Origin: Prunus persica
Lineage: Eukaryota > Streptophyta > Magnoliopsida > Rosales > Rosaceae
Direction of reading: 5' to 3'
DNA length: 64,000 nucleotides
Assembly: GCF_000346465.2 (NCBI RefSeq)
Contig: NC_034015.1
Coordinates: 4,634,148 to 4,698,147, forward strand
In this document: positions 1 to 10,740 of the stretch, one piece after another
How positions within the stretch are numbered: position 1 is the stretch's first letter
Layout of the letters: the number at the start of each line of letters is the position of its first letter
Program-made: the position numbers and the translations under genes
Notes under the pieces: generated by a model
What the model was told of the DNA's origin: nothing
Databases searched by the model: none
Seen by the model: the letters and a program-made list of their open reading frames with translations, nothing else

Positions 1-2742
1 TTCGGAACGAACGTTGTACGAACCCAAATTGTCCAACTTCATGGACCAATCGATATCGGATTGAGTCCAAAACTTAGGAAACATCATAATGTTGTGGGAG
101 GTGTGATTTGGTGAGTTTTGAGTGAAATCCGATTGACAAAACTACACACTGCACCAACCACTCCATTTCAGAACGAACTCCGTACGAACTTGAATTGTCC
201 AATTTCGTGGACCAATCGATATCGGATTGAGTCCAAAGCTTGGGGAACAACATAATGTTGTGCGAGGAGTCATTTGGTGAGTTTTGAGTGAAATCCAATG
301 GCAAAACCAATGCAATACACCAGCCACTCCATTTCAGAACGAACTTCGTACGAACTTGAATTGTCCGATTCATGGACCAATCGATATCGGATTGAGTCCA
401 AGACTTGGAGAACATCATAATATTTTGGGAGGCGTCATTTGGTTGGTTTTGAGTGAAATCCAATCTTTTGAACTATGCAACACACCAACCACTCTGTTTC
501 AGAACGAACTTCATACGAACCTGTATTGTCCAATTTGATGGACCAATCGATATCGAATGCAATCCAAAACTTGGGATCCATCAGAATGTTGTGGGAGGAG
601 TCATTTTGTGAGTTTTGAGCGAAATCCAGTGGCTAAAACTATGCAATAAACCAACCACTCCATTTCAGAACGAACTTCGTGTGAACCTGAATTGTCCGAT
701 TTCTTGGACCAATAGACATCGGTTTGAGTCCAAAACTTGGGGAACATCATAATACTGTGGGAGTGTGATTTGGGGAGTTTTGAGTGAAATTCGATTGCCA
801 AAGATAAACAATACACCAACCACTCCATTTCATAACGAACTTCATACGAACATGAAATTGTCCCAATTGCATGGACCAATCACTATCGGATTGAGTCCAA
901 AACTTGGGGAACATCATAATGTTGTGGCAGGAGTCATTTTGTGAGTTTTGGGTGAATCCAATGGCCAAAACTATGCAATACAGCAACCACTCCATTTCAT
1001 AACGAACTTCGTACAAATATGAATTGTCCTATTTCTTGGACAAATCGATATCAGTTTGAGTCCAAAACTTGGGGAACATCATAATGTTCTGGGAGGAGTC
1101 ATTTTGTGAGTTTTGAGTGAGATCCAGTGGCTAAAACAATGCGATACACCAACCATTCCATTTCGGAACGAACTTCGTACGAACCTTAATTATCCAATTT
1201 CCTGCACCAATCGATATCGAATTGGGTCTAAAACTTGGGGAACATCATAATGTTGTGGGAGGAGTCATTTGGTGAGTTTTGAGTGAAATCCAATCTCAGG
1301 AACTATGCAATACACCAACCACTCCATTTCATAACAAACTTCTTACAAACCTGAGTTGTCCGATTTCATGGACCTATCGATATCATGCAGAGTCCAAAGC
1401 TTGGGAAACATCATAATATTGTGGGAGGGTCATTGGTGAGTTTAGAGTGAAATCTAATTGCCAAAACTATGCAATACACCAACCATTTCATTTTAGAACG
1501 AACATCTTACGAACCTGATTTGTCCGATTTCATTAACCAATCGATGTCGGGCAGAGCCCAAAACTTGGGGAACATCATAATATATGTTGGGAGGAGTCGT
1601 TTGGTAAGTTTTGAGCGAAATCCAATTGCGAAAAGTATACAATACCCCAACCACTCCATTTCAGAACAAACTTCGTACGAACCTGAATTATCCAATTTCA
1701 TGAACCAATTGTTATCGGATTGAGTCCAGAACTTGGGGAACATCGTAAAATGGTGGGAGGTGTCATTTGGTGTGTTTTGAGTGAAATCCAATCTCTAGTT
1801 CTATGCAATACACCAACCACTCCACTTCATAACGAACTTCGTACGAACCTGAATTATCCAATTTCTTGGATCAATCGATATCGGATTGAGTCCAAAACGT
1901 GGGGAACATCATCATGTTGTGGGAGGAGTCATTGGTGAATTTTGGGTGAAATACAATTGGCAAAACTATACAATACACTAATCACTCCATTTCAGAACGA
2001 ACTTCTTAAGAAACCTGAATTGTCCGATTTCATTGACCAATCGATATCGGACAGAGTCCAAAACATGGGGAACATCATAATATATAGTGAGGGGAGTCAT
2101 TTGGTAAGTTTTGACTGAAATTCAACTGCGAAAACTATGCAATACACCAACCACTCCATTTCAGAATGAACTTCTGAGGAACCTAAATTGTCCAATTTCT
2201 TTTACCAATCAATATCGGATTGAGTCCAGAACTTGGAGAACATCATAATATAGTGGGAGGAGTCATTTGTTGTGTTTTGAGTGAAATCCAATCTCTAGAA
2301 CTATGCAATACACCAACCACTCCATTTCGGAACGAACTTCATACGAACCTTAATTATCCAATTTCATGGACCAATCATTATCAGATTGAGTCCAAAACTT
2401 GGGGGACATCATAACATGGCTGGAGGTGTAATTTGGTGTGTTTTGAGTGAAATCCAATCTCTAGAACTATGCAATAAACCAACCACTCCGTTTCAGAACG
2501 AACTTCGTACGAACATGAATTGTCTAATTGCTTGGAACAATCGATATCGGATTGAGTCCAAAACATAGGGAAGATCATAATATTATGGGAGGAGGCATTT
2601 GGTGAGTTTTGAGTGAAATCCAATATCTGAACGATGCAATACACGAACCACTCCATTTCATAACGAACTTCTTACGAACCCGAATTGTCCAATTTCATGG
2701 ACCTATCGATGACGGACTGAGTCCAAAACTTGGGGAACATCA
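1..2742 (+). repeat. 166-bp satellite array, block 1
   Basis: Head-to-tail copies of a monomer of about 166 bp fill this stretch, roughly 16 copies. Landmarks recur in order in each copy: a TTCGTACGAA palindrome, ATTGTCC, ATGGACCAATCGATATCGG, GAGTCCAAAACTTGGGG, AACATCATAAT, GGGAGGAGTCATTTGGTGAG, TTTTGAGTGAAATCCAA, CAATACACCAACCACTCC. Copies differ by many scattered substitutions and small indels, as in an older, incompletely homogenised array. The short open frames of about 64 codons on both strands come from the repeat itself and are not genes. The block ends in the middle of a monomer at the retrotransposon, and the same monomer resumes at 16301. Confidence 0.95.
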
Positions 2743-3521
2743 TGTTTGGGCCTAAATTTGGCACGCGAAAGTTCAAAAGACAGGCCCATGGTGAAATTAC
2801 CTGCCCAGCCCAAAAAACTTGATAAACGAAATCAGGATCCAGACAGGTTGGGCTTCAGGCCAGAATGTCAAAAACAAAACCCCCAGCCCAAGAAAGACCA
2901 ACGTGGAAACTGTCATTTTGGGCTTCAAGGATCAGCCCGTAATTTTTGTTGGGTTCAAACCCAAGGGATTAAAAACATACCCACGTGACTACCTCAGCTT
3001 TGAAAAGTCAGGAATTCCAACTAAAATAAAAAATGAGAGGGACATCTCTGAAGCACTGCCAACAGAAGATCAAAACCCATCTGTGGTCGGAGATTTTGCT
3101 CCAAAGCAATACACCATCTTCCGAGGAATTCACGGGTCACGCTTTCTCAGTTAGAACGGGAAACAGGGAGTTGTTCAGAAAATACAAAAGAAAACCAACC
3201 GCCATAAAATTTAGCCCACACAGACGATGGTGGTGGTCGAAATAGAAAACTACAACCCAGGAAACCAGGGAAGGGACTGCTTTAGGAGGTGACTACTGAG
3301 AGCCTATCTACCATGATTGATAAAATTCCCTTCTACTTTACATTATAGGAGATCTTTTTACCGCCCATTATTAAAATCTAAACAAAAACCACCTCCCTAA
3401 GAGGGTCTCTTATAAAAACGAAGGTAGGCAAGGAAGCAACGACACTCAATTCATCAATCAATCAAAAAAAAAAACAACAAGAAAACAACCAAAAGCTCAC
3501 TTGGATTCCAAGAGAAACCAG
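2743..3521 (+). repeat. 5' LTR, truncated
   Basis: These 779 bp match 14703-15480 of the 3' LTR almost base for base and then stop abruptly after GAGAAACCAG. The 3' LTR continues for another 815 bp to its CA end, whereas here the sequence passes directly into the gag leader (GTTAACAAACAG). The missing part is the 3' portion of the LTR, including its expected CA end, together with the primer binding site that should follow it. Because the target duplication is intact at both outer ends, the loss is an internal deletion that most simply happened after integration. Confidence 0.9.
3411..3418 (+). promoter_or_regulatory. LTR TATA box (5' copy)
   Basis: TATAAAAA follows the GC-richer GAGGGTCTCT and lies about 150 bp before the gag start. 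The identical site is in the 3' LTR at 15371-15378. By position it would start transcription around 3440-3450, which would mark the U3/R border. This is inferred from position and sequence only. Confidence 0.6.
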
Positions 3522-3557
3522 GTTAACAAACAGTTCCGGAAGGACCGAGAATCCGCC

Positions 3558-6062
3558 ATGGCCAGAATCCCAAACCCGGATCCTGTAATCCAGCAGTTAG
3601 ATCTCCCTTATGGCCCTCCGCCAGGACTAGCATGGCCATACCAGGAAAACCCCCTAGTTGCACACATAGCTGGAGTACCAGACCACAGAGAAATTCAGGC
3701 TGGTCCGAGGGAAGGAGCCCTTCCTAATCAAGAACACGAAGCCCCAGCCCGACCAAATGACCTTGCACTAGCTCAGCAGAACCAGTCAGAACCTCAGCCC
3801 ATTCCACTTCATGTGGCCCCGCATGATCAACCTTTGGCACTTCTGCCTGAACCACCAGCAGTATTGCCATATAGACCCAGAAGGATGGACCCTAATCCAT
3901 TCCCTCCACCGACAAGAGGGAGAAGAGGCAGAGGGGGGAATAACCTTTTTGCTAATCATGACAGGAATAGGCAGGGGGCAAACTGGAGGAATCACCCAGA
4001 CATCGAAGAGCAGGAAGAGCGCAGGGAGGAAGCTCCACCCAGACCATATAGAGCAGAGCCGAGGATCGATTACGTCCAGCCAGAACAGGGACAAAATCTT
4101 CCCCCCGTCAATGCTCTGAATGACATAGGAGCATTACAAAGAATGATCAGAGAAATCATGGAGCCCGAGGCTAGAAGAGGGGAAAGGCCTACTTACAGAA
4201 AGCCATACCCTGCCTATATCAATCAAATACCGCTGTCTCCAGGTTTCAAAGTACCAAACTTCACCTTGTTCAACGGGGAGGACCCCCATGCTTCCTCAGT
4301 TGAACATATAGGCAGGTTCTCCGTCCAATGCATAGCTATTGAGAACAACCCTCTGTTGAAATTAAGGCTTTTTGGCAATTCTCTCTCTGGACAAGCTTTC
4401 ACCTGGTACACCAGCCTGCCAGCTAATTCTGTTCAAACTTGGGAGAAGATGGAAAATGTCTTCCATGACTATTGTTACAGGATTCAGCCAGAGGTCACCA
4501 TCAGTGATCTAGCTGCCCTCAAGCAAAGTGAAGATGAACCGGCTCAAGATTTCATAACCAGATTCAGAAAGCTCAAAATGAAGTGCCGAATCCCTATGGA
4601 AGAAAGACACTTCATACAGATGGCCCAGGCTGCCCTTAAAATCTCTCTCAGGAAGAGGTTCGACGGAATGTTGTTCGGAGACCTGGCAGAACTGGCTGAT
4701 AAGGCATCCAAATATGAGGAGTTACTCAGGGAAGAACAGCAAATGAGGAACTCCTCCAAAGGTACATACTACAAAACCCCTTCTTCTTCAGTCCACCTGA
4801 TTGAGGTGGAATCACAGGAAGATGCAGAAGAATCAGAAGAGAGAGAGGTTTCAGTGGCAGAAATGGCAAAACTAAAACATCCCATTAGTTGCAAAGCCCT
4901 TACAAAGCCACCTAAAGACCAAAAGCCCCCACCATTCACAGGAGGATTCGTTCCCAACAAGCCAACGCAAAACAAGGTTTACTATTTTGATTTGACCAAG
5001 GTTGATGCTTTGTTCAATGAAATGCTACTGCAGAAGGCAATAGAAACGCCTCACAGAATACCCAAGCCGAAAGAACTCAAGGGCAGACAGTACTGCAGGT
5101 GGCACAACTCTTGGAACCATTCTACCAATAGTTGTGTTGTTTTTAGGGACGTAATACAAGAAGGGATAACGGCAGGAAGGTTGAAACTGGCAGAAAAACC
5201 TCCATCGGTCACGACGGATCCTTTCCCTCAACCACAAGTCAATATGGTCAACTTGAATTGGCCAGAACAGAGGGAAACTGAGCCAATGACAGATGCTGGT
5301 TGCAGCACAGGCAGAAGAATCATAAGGGAAACTAGTCAAATACCAAGAGCGACCATCTCGGCTGGGGTGGTGCTCTGCAGCAGGTGCAAATGTGAAACAG
5401 AGCTAGAGGTGGTTCTAGACAGACAAAATCAGCCCACACCTAGTGTCTTCGACAGGATTGGAACTTCATCCCGAGATAAAACAAGGCAGAAGAGCTGTCT
5501 TAGGCCTACACAATACAGCGAAAGGAGGACGGAGCAACCCAGAAAGGAAATACCAGTCAAGACACCCGGAAATGAAAAGCCCTTAGCAACGATCATAGAG
5601 GGTAGATGGTACTCCGTAGGAAAAAGCGGTAGACCCACTCTGGAGCTAACCAGAACTCAGAAAAGAAGAATCCAAAGGCAATACTGCACATATCTTAAGA
5701 GCCAGGATAATACACAAGTACATCCAGAGACCAATTCTGCCAGAAAAGGAAAAAATCCTGAAACACTTCCCCAGACAGAACAGAAAGCTTGCCAGTCAAG
5801 GAAACTGTTAAAAACAGAACGTCCAGCCAGATCTCCTAGCCATCTAGCCTCGTCATCCGGCAGTCATCCCAACACTATACAGGCTTCAGAGAAATCCGGG
5901 TCTACCCCGCTACAAGGAGAAGACGACTACATTGAGGAATATGAAGAAGAACAGTTGGACTACGAACCATCTGCAGATGATCGGAATGAGCCCCTCGGAG
6001 TTGTAGAGCAGGATGACTGGATGAAAGAATACGGGGAAGAATTAATGGAATATGGTGAATAA
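3558..6062 (+). CDS. gag polyprotein (capsid and nucleocapsid)
   Basis: This open frame of 834 codons encodes the structural protein that packages the element RNA into cytoplasmic particles. I chose the ATG at 3558 (start MARIPNPDP). The frame stays open upstream to a TTG inside the LTR copy, which is not a credible start. The first 220 or so residues are Pro/Arg/Gln-rich and low in complexity. The retrotransposon gag domain lies around residues 230-330 (FKVPNFTLFNGEDP to DFITRFRKLKMKC). A CHHC knuckle-like motif of Tat type (CRWHNSWNHSTNSC) is near residue 513. The C-terminal third is basic, then very acidic (DYIEEYEEEQLDYE). The frame ends at TAA 6060-6062, and the protease frame continues in phase immediately after it, so the stop may be a mutation or a normal gag/pol boundary. 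Confidence 0.88.
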   Translation: MARIPNPDPVIQQLDLPYGPPPGLAWPYQENPLVAHIAGVPDHREIQAGPREGALPNQEHEAPARPNDLALAQQNQSEPQPIPLHVAPHDQPLALLPEPPAVLPYRPRRMDPNPFPPPTRGRRGRGGNNLFANHDRNRQGANWRNHPDIEEQEERREEAPPRPYRAEPRIDYVQPEQGQNLPPVNALNDIGALQRMIREIMEPEARRGERPTYRKPYPAYINQIPLSPGFKVPNFTLFNGEDPHASSVEHIGRFSVQCIAIENNPLLKLRLFGNSLSGQAFTWYTSLPANSVQTWEKMENVFHDYCYRIQPEVTISDLAALKQSEDEPAQDFITRFRKLKMKCRIPMEERHFIQMAQAALKISLRKRFDGMLFGDLAELADKASKYEELLREEQQMRNSSKGTYYKTPSSSVHLIEVESQEDAEESEEREVSVAEMAKLKHPISCKALTKPPKDQKPPPFTGGFVPNKPTQNKVYYFDLTKVDALFNEMLLQKAIETPHRIPKPKELKGRQYCRWHNSWNHSTNSCVVFRDVIQEGITAGRLKLAEKPPSVTTDPFPQPQVNMVNLNWPEQRETEPMTDAGCSTGRRIIRETSQIPRATISAGVVLCSRCKCETELEVVLDRQNQPTPSVFDRIGTSSRDKTRQKSCLRPTQYSERRTEQPRKEIPVKTPGNEKPLATIIEGRWYSVGKSGRPTLELTRTQKRRIQRQYCTYLKSQDNTQVHPETNSARKGKNPETLPQTEQKACQSRKLLKTERPARSPSHLASSSGSHPNTIQASEKSGSTPLQGEDDYIEEYEEEQLDYEPSADDRNEPLGVVEQDDWMKEYGEELMEYGE

Positions 6063-6932
6063 TTGGACGCAGAAACAGAAGCTTTTGGCGCAGAGTTGGA
6101 AGACCTGCTACAAGGTGATCCGGGAATTAACATGGTATTTATCCTACCAGGTAAATTCAGGGCCGTCGAGGGACAAGAAAGCACTTTGGAAGGAGATGTT
6201 CTCTCTCAGGAAAGCTTTGAATGTAGATTGGCAGAAGCAAAGGAGCCACCAGAACGACAAGCAGACAATCCCAGGACAGAAGGAACAGCCAAAAACCCTG
6301 CTACAGAGCAACTTTGTTTCTCCAAACCATCCAGAGAAATGGCAAATCACCTCAGGCCTTTGTTTATAACGGCAAATCTTGGAGGTATTCCTATTTCCAA
6401 GATCATGGTAGATGGAGGTGCAGCCATTAATCTATTGCCCCACAGAATGCTGACCAAGATGGGCAGAACAGAGAAGGATTTGATTCCAACACGTTTGACC
6501 GTCACCAACTTCGCTGGGGGCATCACAAAAATTCATGGCATCTTAGACGTGGATGTCATAGTCGGAAGCAAAGAGTTGAAAATAGCATTCTTTGTGATAA
6601 ACACTACTTCCACCACCTACAATGCACTACTTGGCAGGGATTGGATTCACCAGAGCCTTTGTATTCCTTCCGCCCTCCACCAGCAGTTAGCACTATGGAA
6701 TGAAGAAGGCTGCATGGAGATTATAGAGGCCGATCCACGACCATTCCTGCCCTCTGCCATGTGCTTTGAAGCAAGGTATTATCATGATGACCTCGGTCCT
6801 TTCACTTTCCTTGGAGTCAACCAGAACGGCCGCCCCCATGGTGTTACGGCCCAAAGACTCATTGAAGAAGGTTTAGCCAGTTCTCTAGAGGACTGGAATA
6901 GACCTTTTTGTGCTGAACTACCAGAACTCTGA
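6063..6932 (+). CDS. pol part 1: retroviral-type aspartic protease
   Basis: This frame is in phase with gag and separated from it only by the TAA at 6060. It encodes the aspartic protease that would cut the polyprotein. The active-site segment is IMVDGGAAINLLP around residue 115. It reads D-G-G rather than the classical D-S/T-G, a variant I associate with Tat proteases. The second diagnostic segment, ALLGRDWIH, lies around residue 190. The frame ends at TGA 6930-6932, which overlaps the ATG of the next frame by one base (TGATG). No own start is needed if it is read as part of a gag-pol fusion. The length suits a protease plus linker. Confidence 0.82.
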   Translation: MDAETEAFGAELEDLLQGDPGINMVFILPGKFRAVEGQESTLEGDVLSQESFECRLAEAKEPPERQADNPRTEGTAKNPATEQLCFSKPSREMANHLRPLFITANLGGIPISKIMVDGGAAINLLPHRMLTKMGRTEKDLIPTRLTVTNFAGGITKIHGILDVDVIVGSKELKIAFFVINTTSTTYNALLGRDWIHQSLCIPSALHQQLALWNEEGCMEIIEADPRPFLPSAMCFEARYYHDDLGPFTFLGVNQNGRPHGVTAQRLIEEGLASSLEDWNRPFCAELPEL

Positions 6933-8983
6933 TGTTTAGTCTCAATCAACTGGATAAGGATCGAACTGCAACAATCCGATCCATCACAAAAAGATTGTTG
7001 ATATACTGGGAAGAAAGGAGGCTTTTCATACAGAATCCAGCCATCAATATGGCAGAATTCACCCATGAAAGCACAAAGGAACAAGAGGAGGAAATTTTAC
7101 AGAAGGAGGTATTAGATTTTGCACCAGCAGCACTGGATGACTCCCTGCCAGAAGTGGAGGATCCTCTACAGGAAATAAACTTAGGGACAGAAGAAGATCC
7201 AAGGCCTACTTTCATCAGCACACTTTTGAAGGAACCACTCAAGACTGAACTCATGGCACTTTTGCAGGAATTCAGAGATTGTTTTGCCTGGCATTACCAC
7301 GAGATGCCAGGATTGGACAGCCAGTTAGTGGAGCACAAGCTGCCAATTAAAGATGGCTACCTTCCGGTTAAGCAGGCCAGAAGAAGAATGTCTATGGACA
7401 CGGAACTAAAGGTCAAAGAAGAGGTAGAAAGGCTGCTCAAGGCAGGATTCATCAGGCCAGCCGTCTATGCCGATTGGTTAGCAAACATTGTACCTGTTCT
7501 CAAAAGAAAAATAGTGGCAGTTAGAATCTGCGTGGATTACAGAAATCTGAATGAGGCATCTCCCAAGGACGAATATCCTATGCCAATGGCAGACATGCTA
7601 GTGGATGGAGCTGCTCATAACCAGATGCTATCTTTCATGGACGGCAATGCAGGTTATAACCAGATTATGATGGCAGAACAAGACATCCACAGGACAGCCT
7701 TTATGTGCCCAGGACATATAGGTGCTTTCGAATATACTGTAATGCCTTTCGGTTTGAGAAATGCGGGGGCCACCTACCAAAGGGCAATGAATTCCATTTT
7801 TCATGATATGATAGGACATTCCTTGGAAGTATACATAGATGACGTGGTGATTAAATCCCCCGAGGAAGGAAACCACGTAGCAAGCCTGAGAAAGGCATTC
7901 CTAAGAATGAGGCAGCACAAACTAAAAATGAACCCCAAAAAATGTGTTTTTGGAGTCCAAGCAGGAAATTTCTTAGGATTCTTGGTCCACCAGAGAGGTA
8001 TAGAGGTTGACAGAAATAAAGCAAAATCCATCATAGAAGCCCTACCACCTCGAAACAAGAAGGAACTTCAGAGTCTCCTAGGAAAAATCAATTTTCTAAG
8101 GAGGTTCATATCCAATTTTGCGGGAAAAATCCAACCTTTTTCTTCCTTGTTAAGGCTGAAGCAGGAACAAACATTCAAATGGGAAGAACAGCACCAACAG
8201 GCTTTCCAGGAAATAAAGCATTACCTCTCAAATCCACCAGTTCTGTCCCCGCCAAAAAGAGGCAGACCACTCAAGCTCTATGTATCTGCATCAGAAGTAT
8301 CCATTGGAAGTCTGCTAGTTCAAGATAACAAAGAAGGAAAGGAACAAGCAGTCTACTATCTGAGCAGAACATTAACAGAAGTGGAAAGAAGGTATTCCGC
8401 AATAGAAAGGCTTTGCCTGGCCTTGTATTTCACTGCTGTAAAACTCAGGCACTACATGCTGCCACATACTATCTACATCATTGCCAAGACAGACTTAATC
8501 AAATACATGCTAACAAGACCAATGCGGAGGGGCAGAATTGGGAAATGGACTTTGGCTTTGACAGAATTCACCTTCAGGTATGTCCCCCAGAAAGCTGTCA
8601 AAGGGCAAGCTGTGGCAGACTTCTTAGCAGATCACCCAGGAGAGGAAATTGAAAACATGGATTCTTTGGACATAGCAAATGCAGATCTGTTAACTAGAGC
8701 TCATGTTTGCCTTAACAATCCAATCTATTCGATTCATCTCACACCTTGGAAATTATATTTTGATGGATCAAAGACAGATAAGGCTTCAGGAGCCGGGATT
8801 GTTCTGGAAGAACCATTAGGGGTCAGATATTGCTATTCCTTCCAGTTAGATTTCCAGTGCACCAACAACAGGGCCGAGTATGAAGCTTTGATTATAGGGC
8901 TCGAGATGTTGGTAGAATTAGGAATCCAATCCGTGGAGATTTTGGGAGATTCCATGCTTGTCTTAAAACAGATTGCTGGATAA
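6932..8983 (+). CDS. pol part 2: reverse transcriptase and two RNase H domains
   Basis: This open frame of 683 codons starts at an ATG overlapping the protease stop and is in a different frame from it. The reverse transcriptase (about residues 130-350) shows VRICVDYRNLNEASPKDEYPMP, SFMDGNAGYNQI, MPFGLRNAGATYQ and the catalytic YIDD near residue 301. It is followed by a gypsy-type RNase H with a degenerate start (LKLYVSASEVSIGSLLVQ, YLSRTLTEVERRYSAIE). A second, distinct RNase H comes next (YFDGSKTDKASGAGIVLEE near 609, NNRAEYEAL, then GDSMLV). The pair assigns the element to the Tat lineage. The frame is cut by TAA 8981-8983 inside the second RNase H, and the same frame continues beyond it. 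Confidence 0.9.
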   Translation: MFSLNQLDKDRTATIRSITKRLLIYWEERRLFIQNPAINMAEFTHESTKEQEEEILQKEVLDFAPAALDDSLPEVEDPLQEINLGTEEDPRPTFISTLLKEPLKTELMALLQEFRDCFAWHYHEMPGLDSQLVEHKLPIKDGYLPVKQARRRMSMDTELKVKEEVERLLKAGFIRPAVYADWLANIVPVLKRKIVAVRICVDYRNLNEASPKDEYPMPMADMLVDGAAHNQMLSFMDGNAGYNQIMMAEQDIHRTAFMCPGHIGAFEYTVMPFGLRNAGATYQRAMNSIFHDMIGHSLEVYIDDVVIKSPEEGNHVASLRKAFLRMRQHKLKMNPKKCVFGVQAGNFLGFLVHQRGIEVDRNKAKSIIEALPPRNKKELQSLLGKINFLRRFISNFAGKIQPFSSLLRLKQEQTFKWEEQHQQAFQEIKHYLSNPPVLSPPKRGRPLKLYVSASEVSIGSLLVQDNKEGKEQAVYYLSRTLTEVERRYSAIERLCLALYFTAVKLRHYMLPHTIYIIAKTDLIKYMLTRPMRRGRIGKWTLALTEFTFRYVPQKAVKGQAVADFLADHPGEEIENMDSLDIANADLLTRAHVCLNNPIYSIHLTPWKLYFDGSKTDKASGAGIVLEEPLGVRYCYSFQLDFQCTNNRAEYEALIIGLEMLVELGIQSVEILGDSMLVLKQIAG

Positions 8984-9571
8984 TACAAGTGTCTAAATCC
9001 TTCTCCGGCTGTATATCTAGTAGCAGCTAGAAATCTGCTGACAGAATTTAGAGAAACTACTTGGGAACACATCCCAAGGGAGGAAAACTTTGCAGCCAAT
9101 GAACTGGCTCAGGTGGCATCAGGCATACAAATGCCCGAAGACTGCGTCCAAAGGATCATCAAGATAGGAAGGAAAAGTCTACCATCTGTTTTGACTAGAG
9201 GGATGGAGATAGAAGTCAATTCTGCCTTAATCACTGAAGATGATTGGAGGGAGTCTATCATGACTTACTTAAGATATCCCACTCTGCCCTCTAAGAAAAG
9301 AGTCAGAATCATAGCTACAAACTACCTCATCTGGAATGAAGATTTGGTCCGAAAAAGTAAGGATGAGGTGCTATTAAGGTGCCTCGGGAAGACAGAATAT
9401 ATGAAAGTCATGGGAGAAACCCATGAGGGGATCTGTGGAGCACACCAAGGGGGAAGAAAGATGTGTTGGTTAATCAGAAGGTATGGCTACTTCTGGCCAA
9501 CCATGATGAAGGAATGCATCAACTATTCCAAGGGATGTGAAGCCTGTCAAAGGCACGGCCCAATCCAGTAG
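8984..9571 (+). pseudogene. pol part 3: end of second RNase H and integrase zinc-binding domain
   Basis: This is an in-phase continuation of the preceding frame after the stop at 8981. The first 45 or so codons complete the second RNase H (AVYLVAARNLLTEF, ENFAANELAQVASG). The integrase N-terminal HHCC zinc-binding domain follows. Its histidines are in GETHEGICGAHQGG around 9414-9455 and its cysteines in CEACQRHG around 9537-9560. The frame ends at TAG 9569-9571, just before the integrase core. It has no start of its own and could only be made by readthrough of the upstream stop. Confidence 0.82.
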
Positions 9572-10132
9572 GCTCCTTCGGTTCCCATGAATCCAGTAGT
9601 AAAACCATGGCCTTTTAGGGGATGGGCAATGGATCTCATTGGCAAGATCTATCCACCCAGCAGCCAGCAGCACTGTTTTATTATTGTTGCCACAGACTAT
9701 TTCACCAAGTGGGTAGAGGCCAGGCCAGTAAAAACCACAACATCTCAAGAGATCATCACCTTCATAGAAGAACAGATCATACAAAGGTTTAGCATTCCAG
9801 AATCAATCACAACGGATAGGGGTTCTTCTTTCATATCTAGGGATATGCTAGATATGGCAGAAACATTCAAGTTCAAACTGCTTCAATCTACTCCTTACTA
9901 TGCTCAAGCTAATGGACAGGCAGAATCAAGTAACAAGGTGATTATCAATATCATCAGAAAGATGCTGGAAAAGAATCCAAAGCAGTGGCATGAGAAGTTA
10001 TCAGGGACTTTGTGGGCATACAGAACTTCGAAAAGAGAAGCAACTGACATGACCCCCTACGCTCTAACCTACGGCCATGATGCAATTCTTCCCATGGAGA
10101 TAGCAGTCCAGTCTCTTAGAATTGCTCACTAG
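9572..10132 (+). pseudogene. pol part 4: integrase catalytic core
   Basis: This continues the same frame after the stop at 9569. It contains the DDE integrase core that inserts element DNA into the host genome. The first catalytic Asp is in WAMDLIG (9623). Next come VATDYFTKWVEA, then the second Asp in TTDRGSSF (about 9814) and the Glu in QANGQAESSNK (about 9905-9930), with the usual spacing between the last two. The frame ends at TAG 10130-10132. An ATG at 9587 opens the fragment in isolation, but it is part of the polyprotein. Confidence 0.85.
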
Positions 10133-10540
10133 CACGGTCTCACTCGGGAGGACTACTCTCAAGCCATGTTGCTGGAATTGGAAGAATTGGATGCAAGTAG
10201 GATTGACACCCTCAACAAACTCTTAGCAGGAAAACAGGCTGTGTCGAGGGCCTACAACGAAAGGGTCAGAAACAAGAGTTTTGAAGAGGGAGAGATAGTC
10301 TGGAAGGCAATTCTGCCCCTTGGAGCACATATAGCTGGATATGGGAAATGGTCACGTACATGGGAAGGCCCTTTTGTAATTAACCAGATCCTCGGAATGG
10401 GGGCATACAGGTTGCAGGACCGAGATGGAATTATTCATACTGCCCCAATCAATGGTAAATGGTTAAAGAAATTCTATCCAACCATGTGGGATTCGCAGGC
10501 TGTACAGACAGATCCCGGGATAGAAGAGGAACAAGACTGA
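10133..10540 (+). pseudogene. pol part 5: integrase C-terminal region
   Basis: This is an in-phase continuation after the stop at 10130 and contains the C-terminal integrase module. A WEGPFVINQILGMGAYRLQD segment resembles the GPY/F module, and KWLKKFYP follows it. It ends at TGA 10538-10540 with an acidic tail (EEEQD). I see no chromodomain, as expected for Tat rather than chromovirus elements. Together with the stops at 6060, 8981, 9569 and 10130, pol is interrupted at least four times besides the frame change at 6932. Confidence 0.78.
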
Positions 10541-10740
10541 CCCTTTTTGTTTCTTGAAAAGAATTTTGTTTGGATCTATTTTTGCTTTAAAGTTATTTTG
10601 TTTTTGCTTTCAAAACTGTGTCCGGTTATTGCATCAAGAGTAAATGAAAAGCAGTGAAATGCTATTTAAAGAGCAACAAATGAACAAGCTTATATAAAAA
10701 TAGCCACCTTCGCGGCAAATTATTCAAAAAATAAAAAAAA
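10541..10740. other. spacer between pol and the antisense gene
   Basis: AT-rich sequence of 200 bp lies between the convergent ends of pol (+) and the antisense gene (-). I see no open frame or recognisable domain. It probably holds the 3' untranslated end of the antisense transcript. Confidence 0.5.

Noticed and set aside
2746..3245. ORFs inside the LTRs (2746-2988, 2819-3154 and the copies at 14706-15114).
   Set aside because: They lie in the LTR, overlap each other in different frames and have no recognisable domain; the two LTR copies simply duplicate them.
3500..3530. Deletion in the 5' LTR explained as loss of a spliced intron.
   Set aside because: The missing part would begin CTTTAG and not GT, and no consistent border pair can be placed.
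3501..3557. Earlier gag start at 3501.
   Set aside because: It is TTG and lies within the LTR copy; the first ATG in the frame is 3558.
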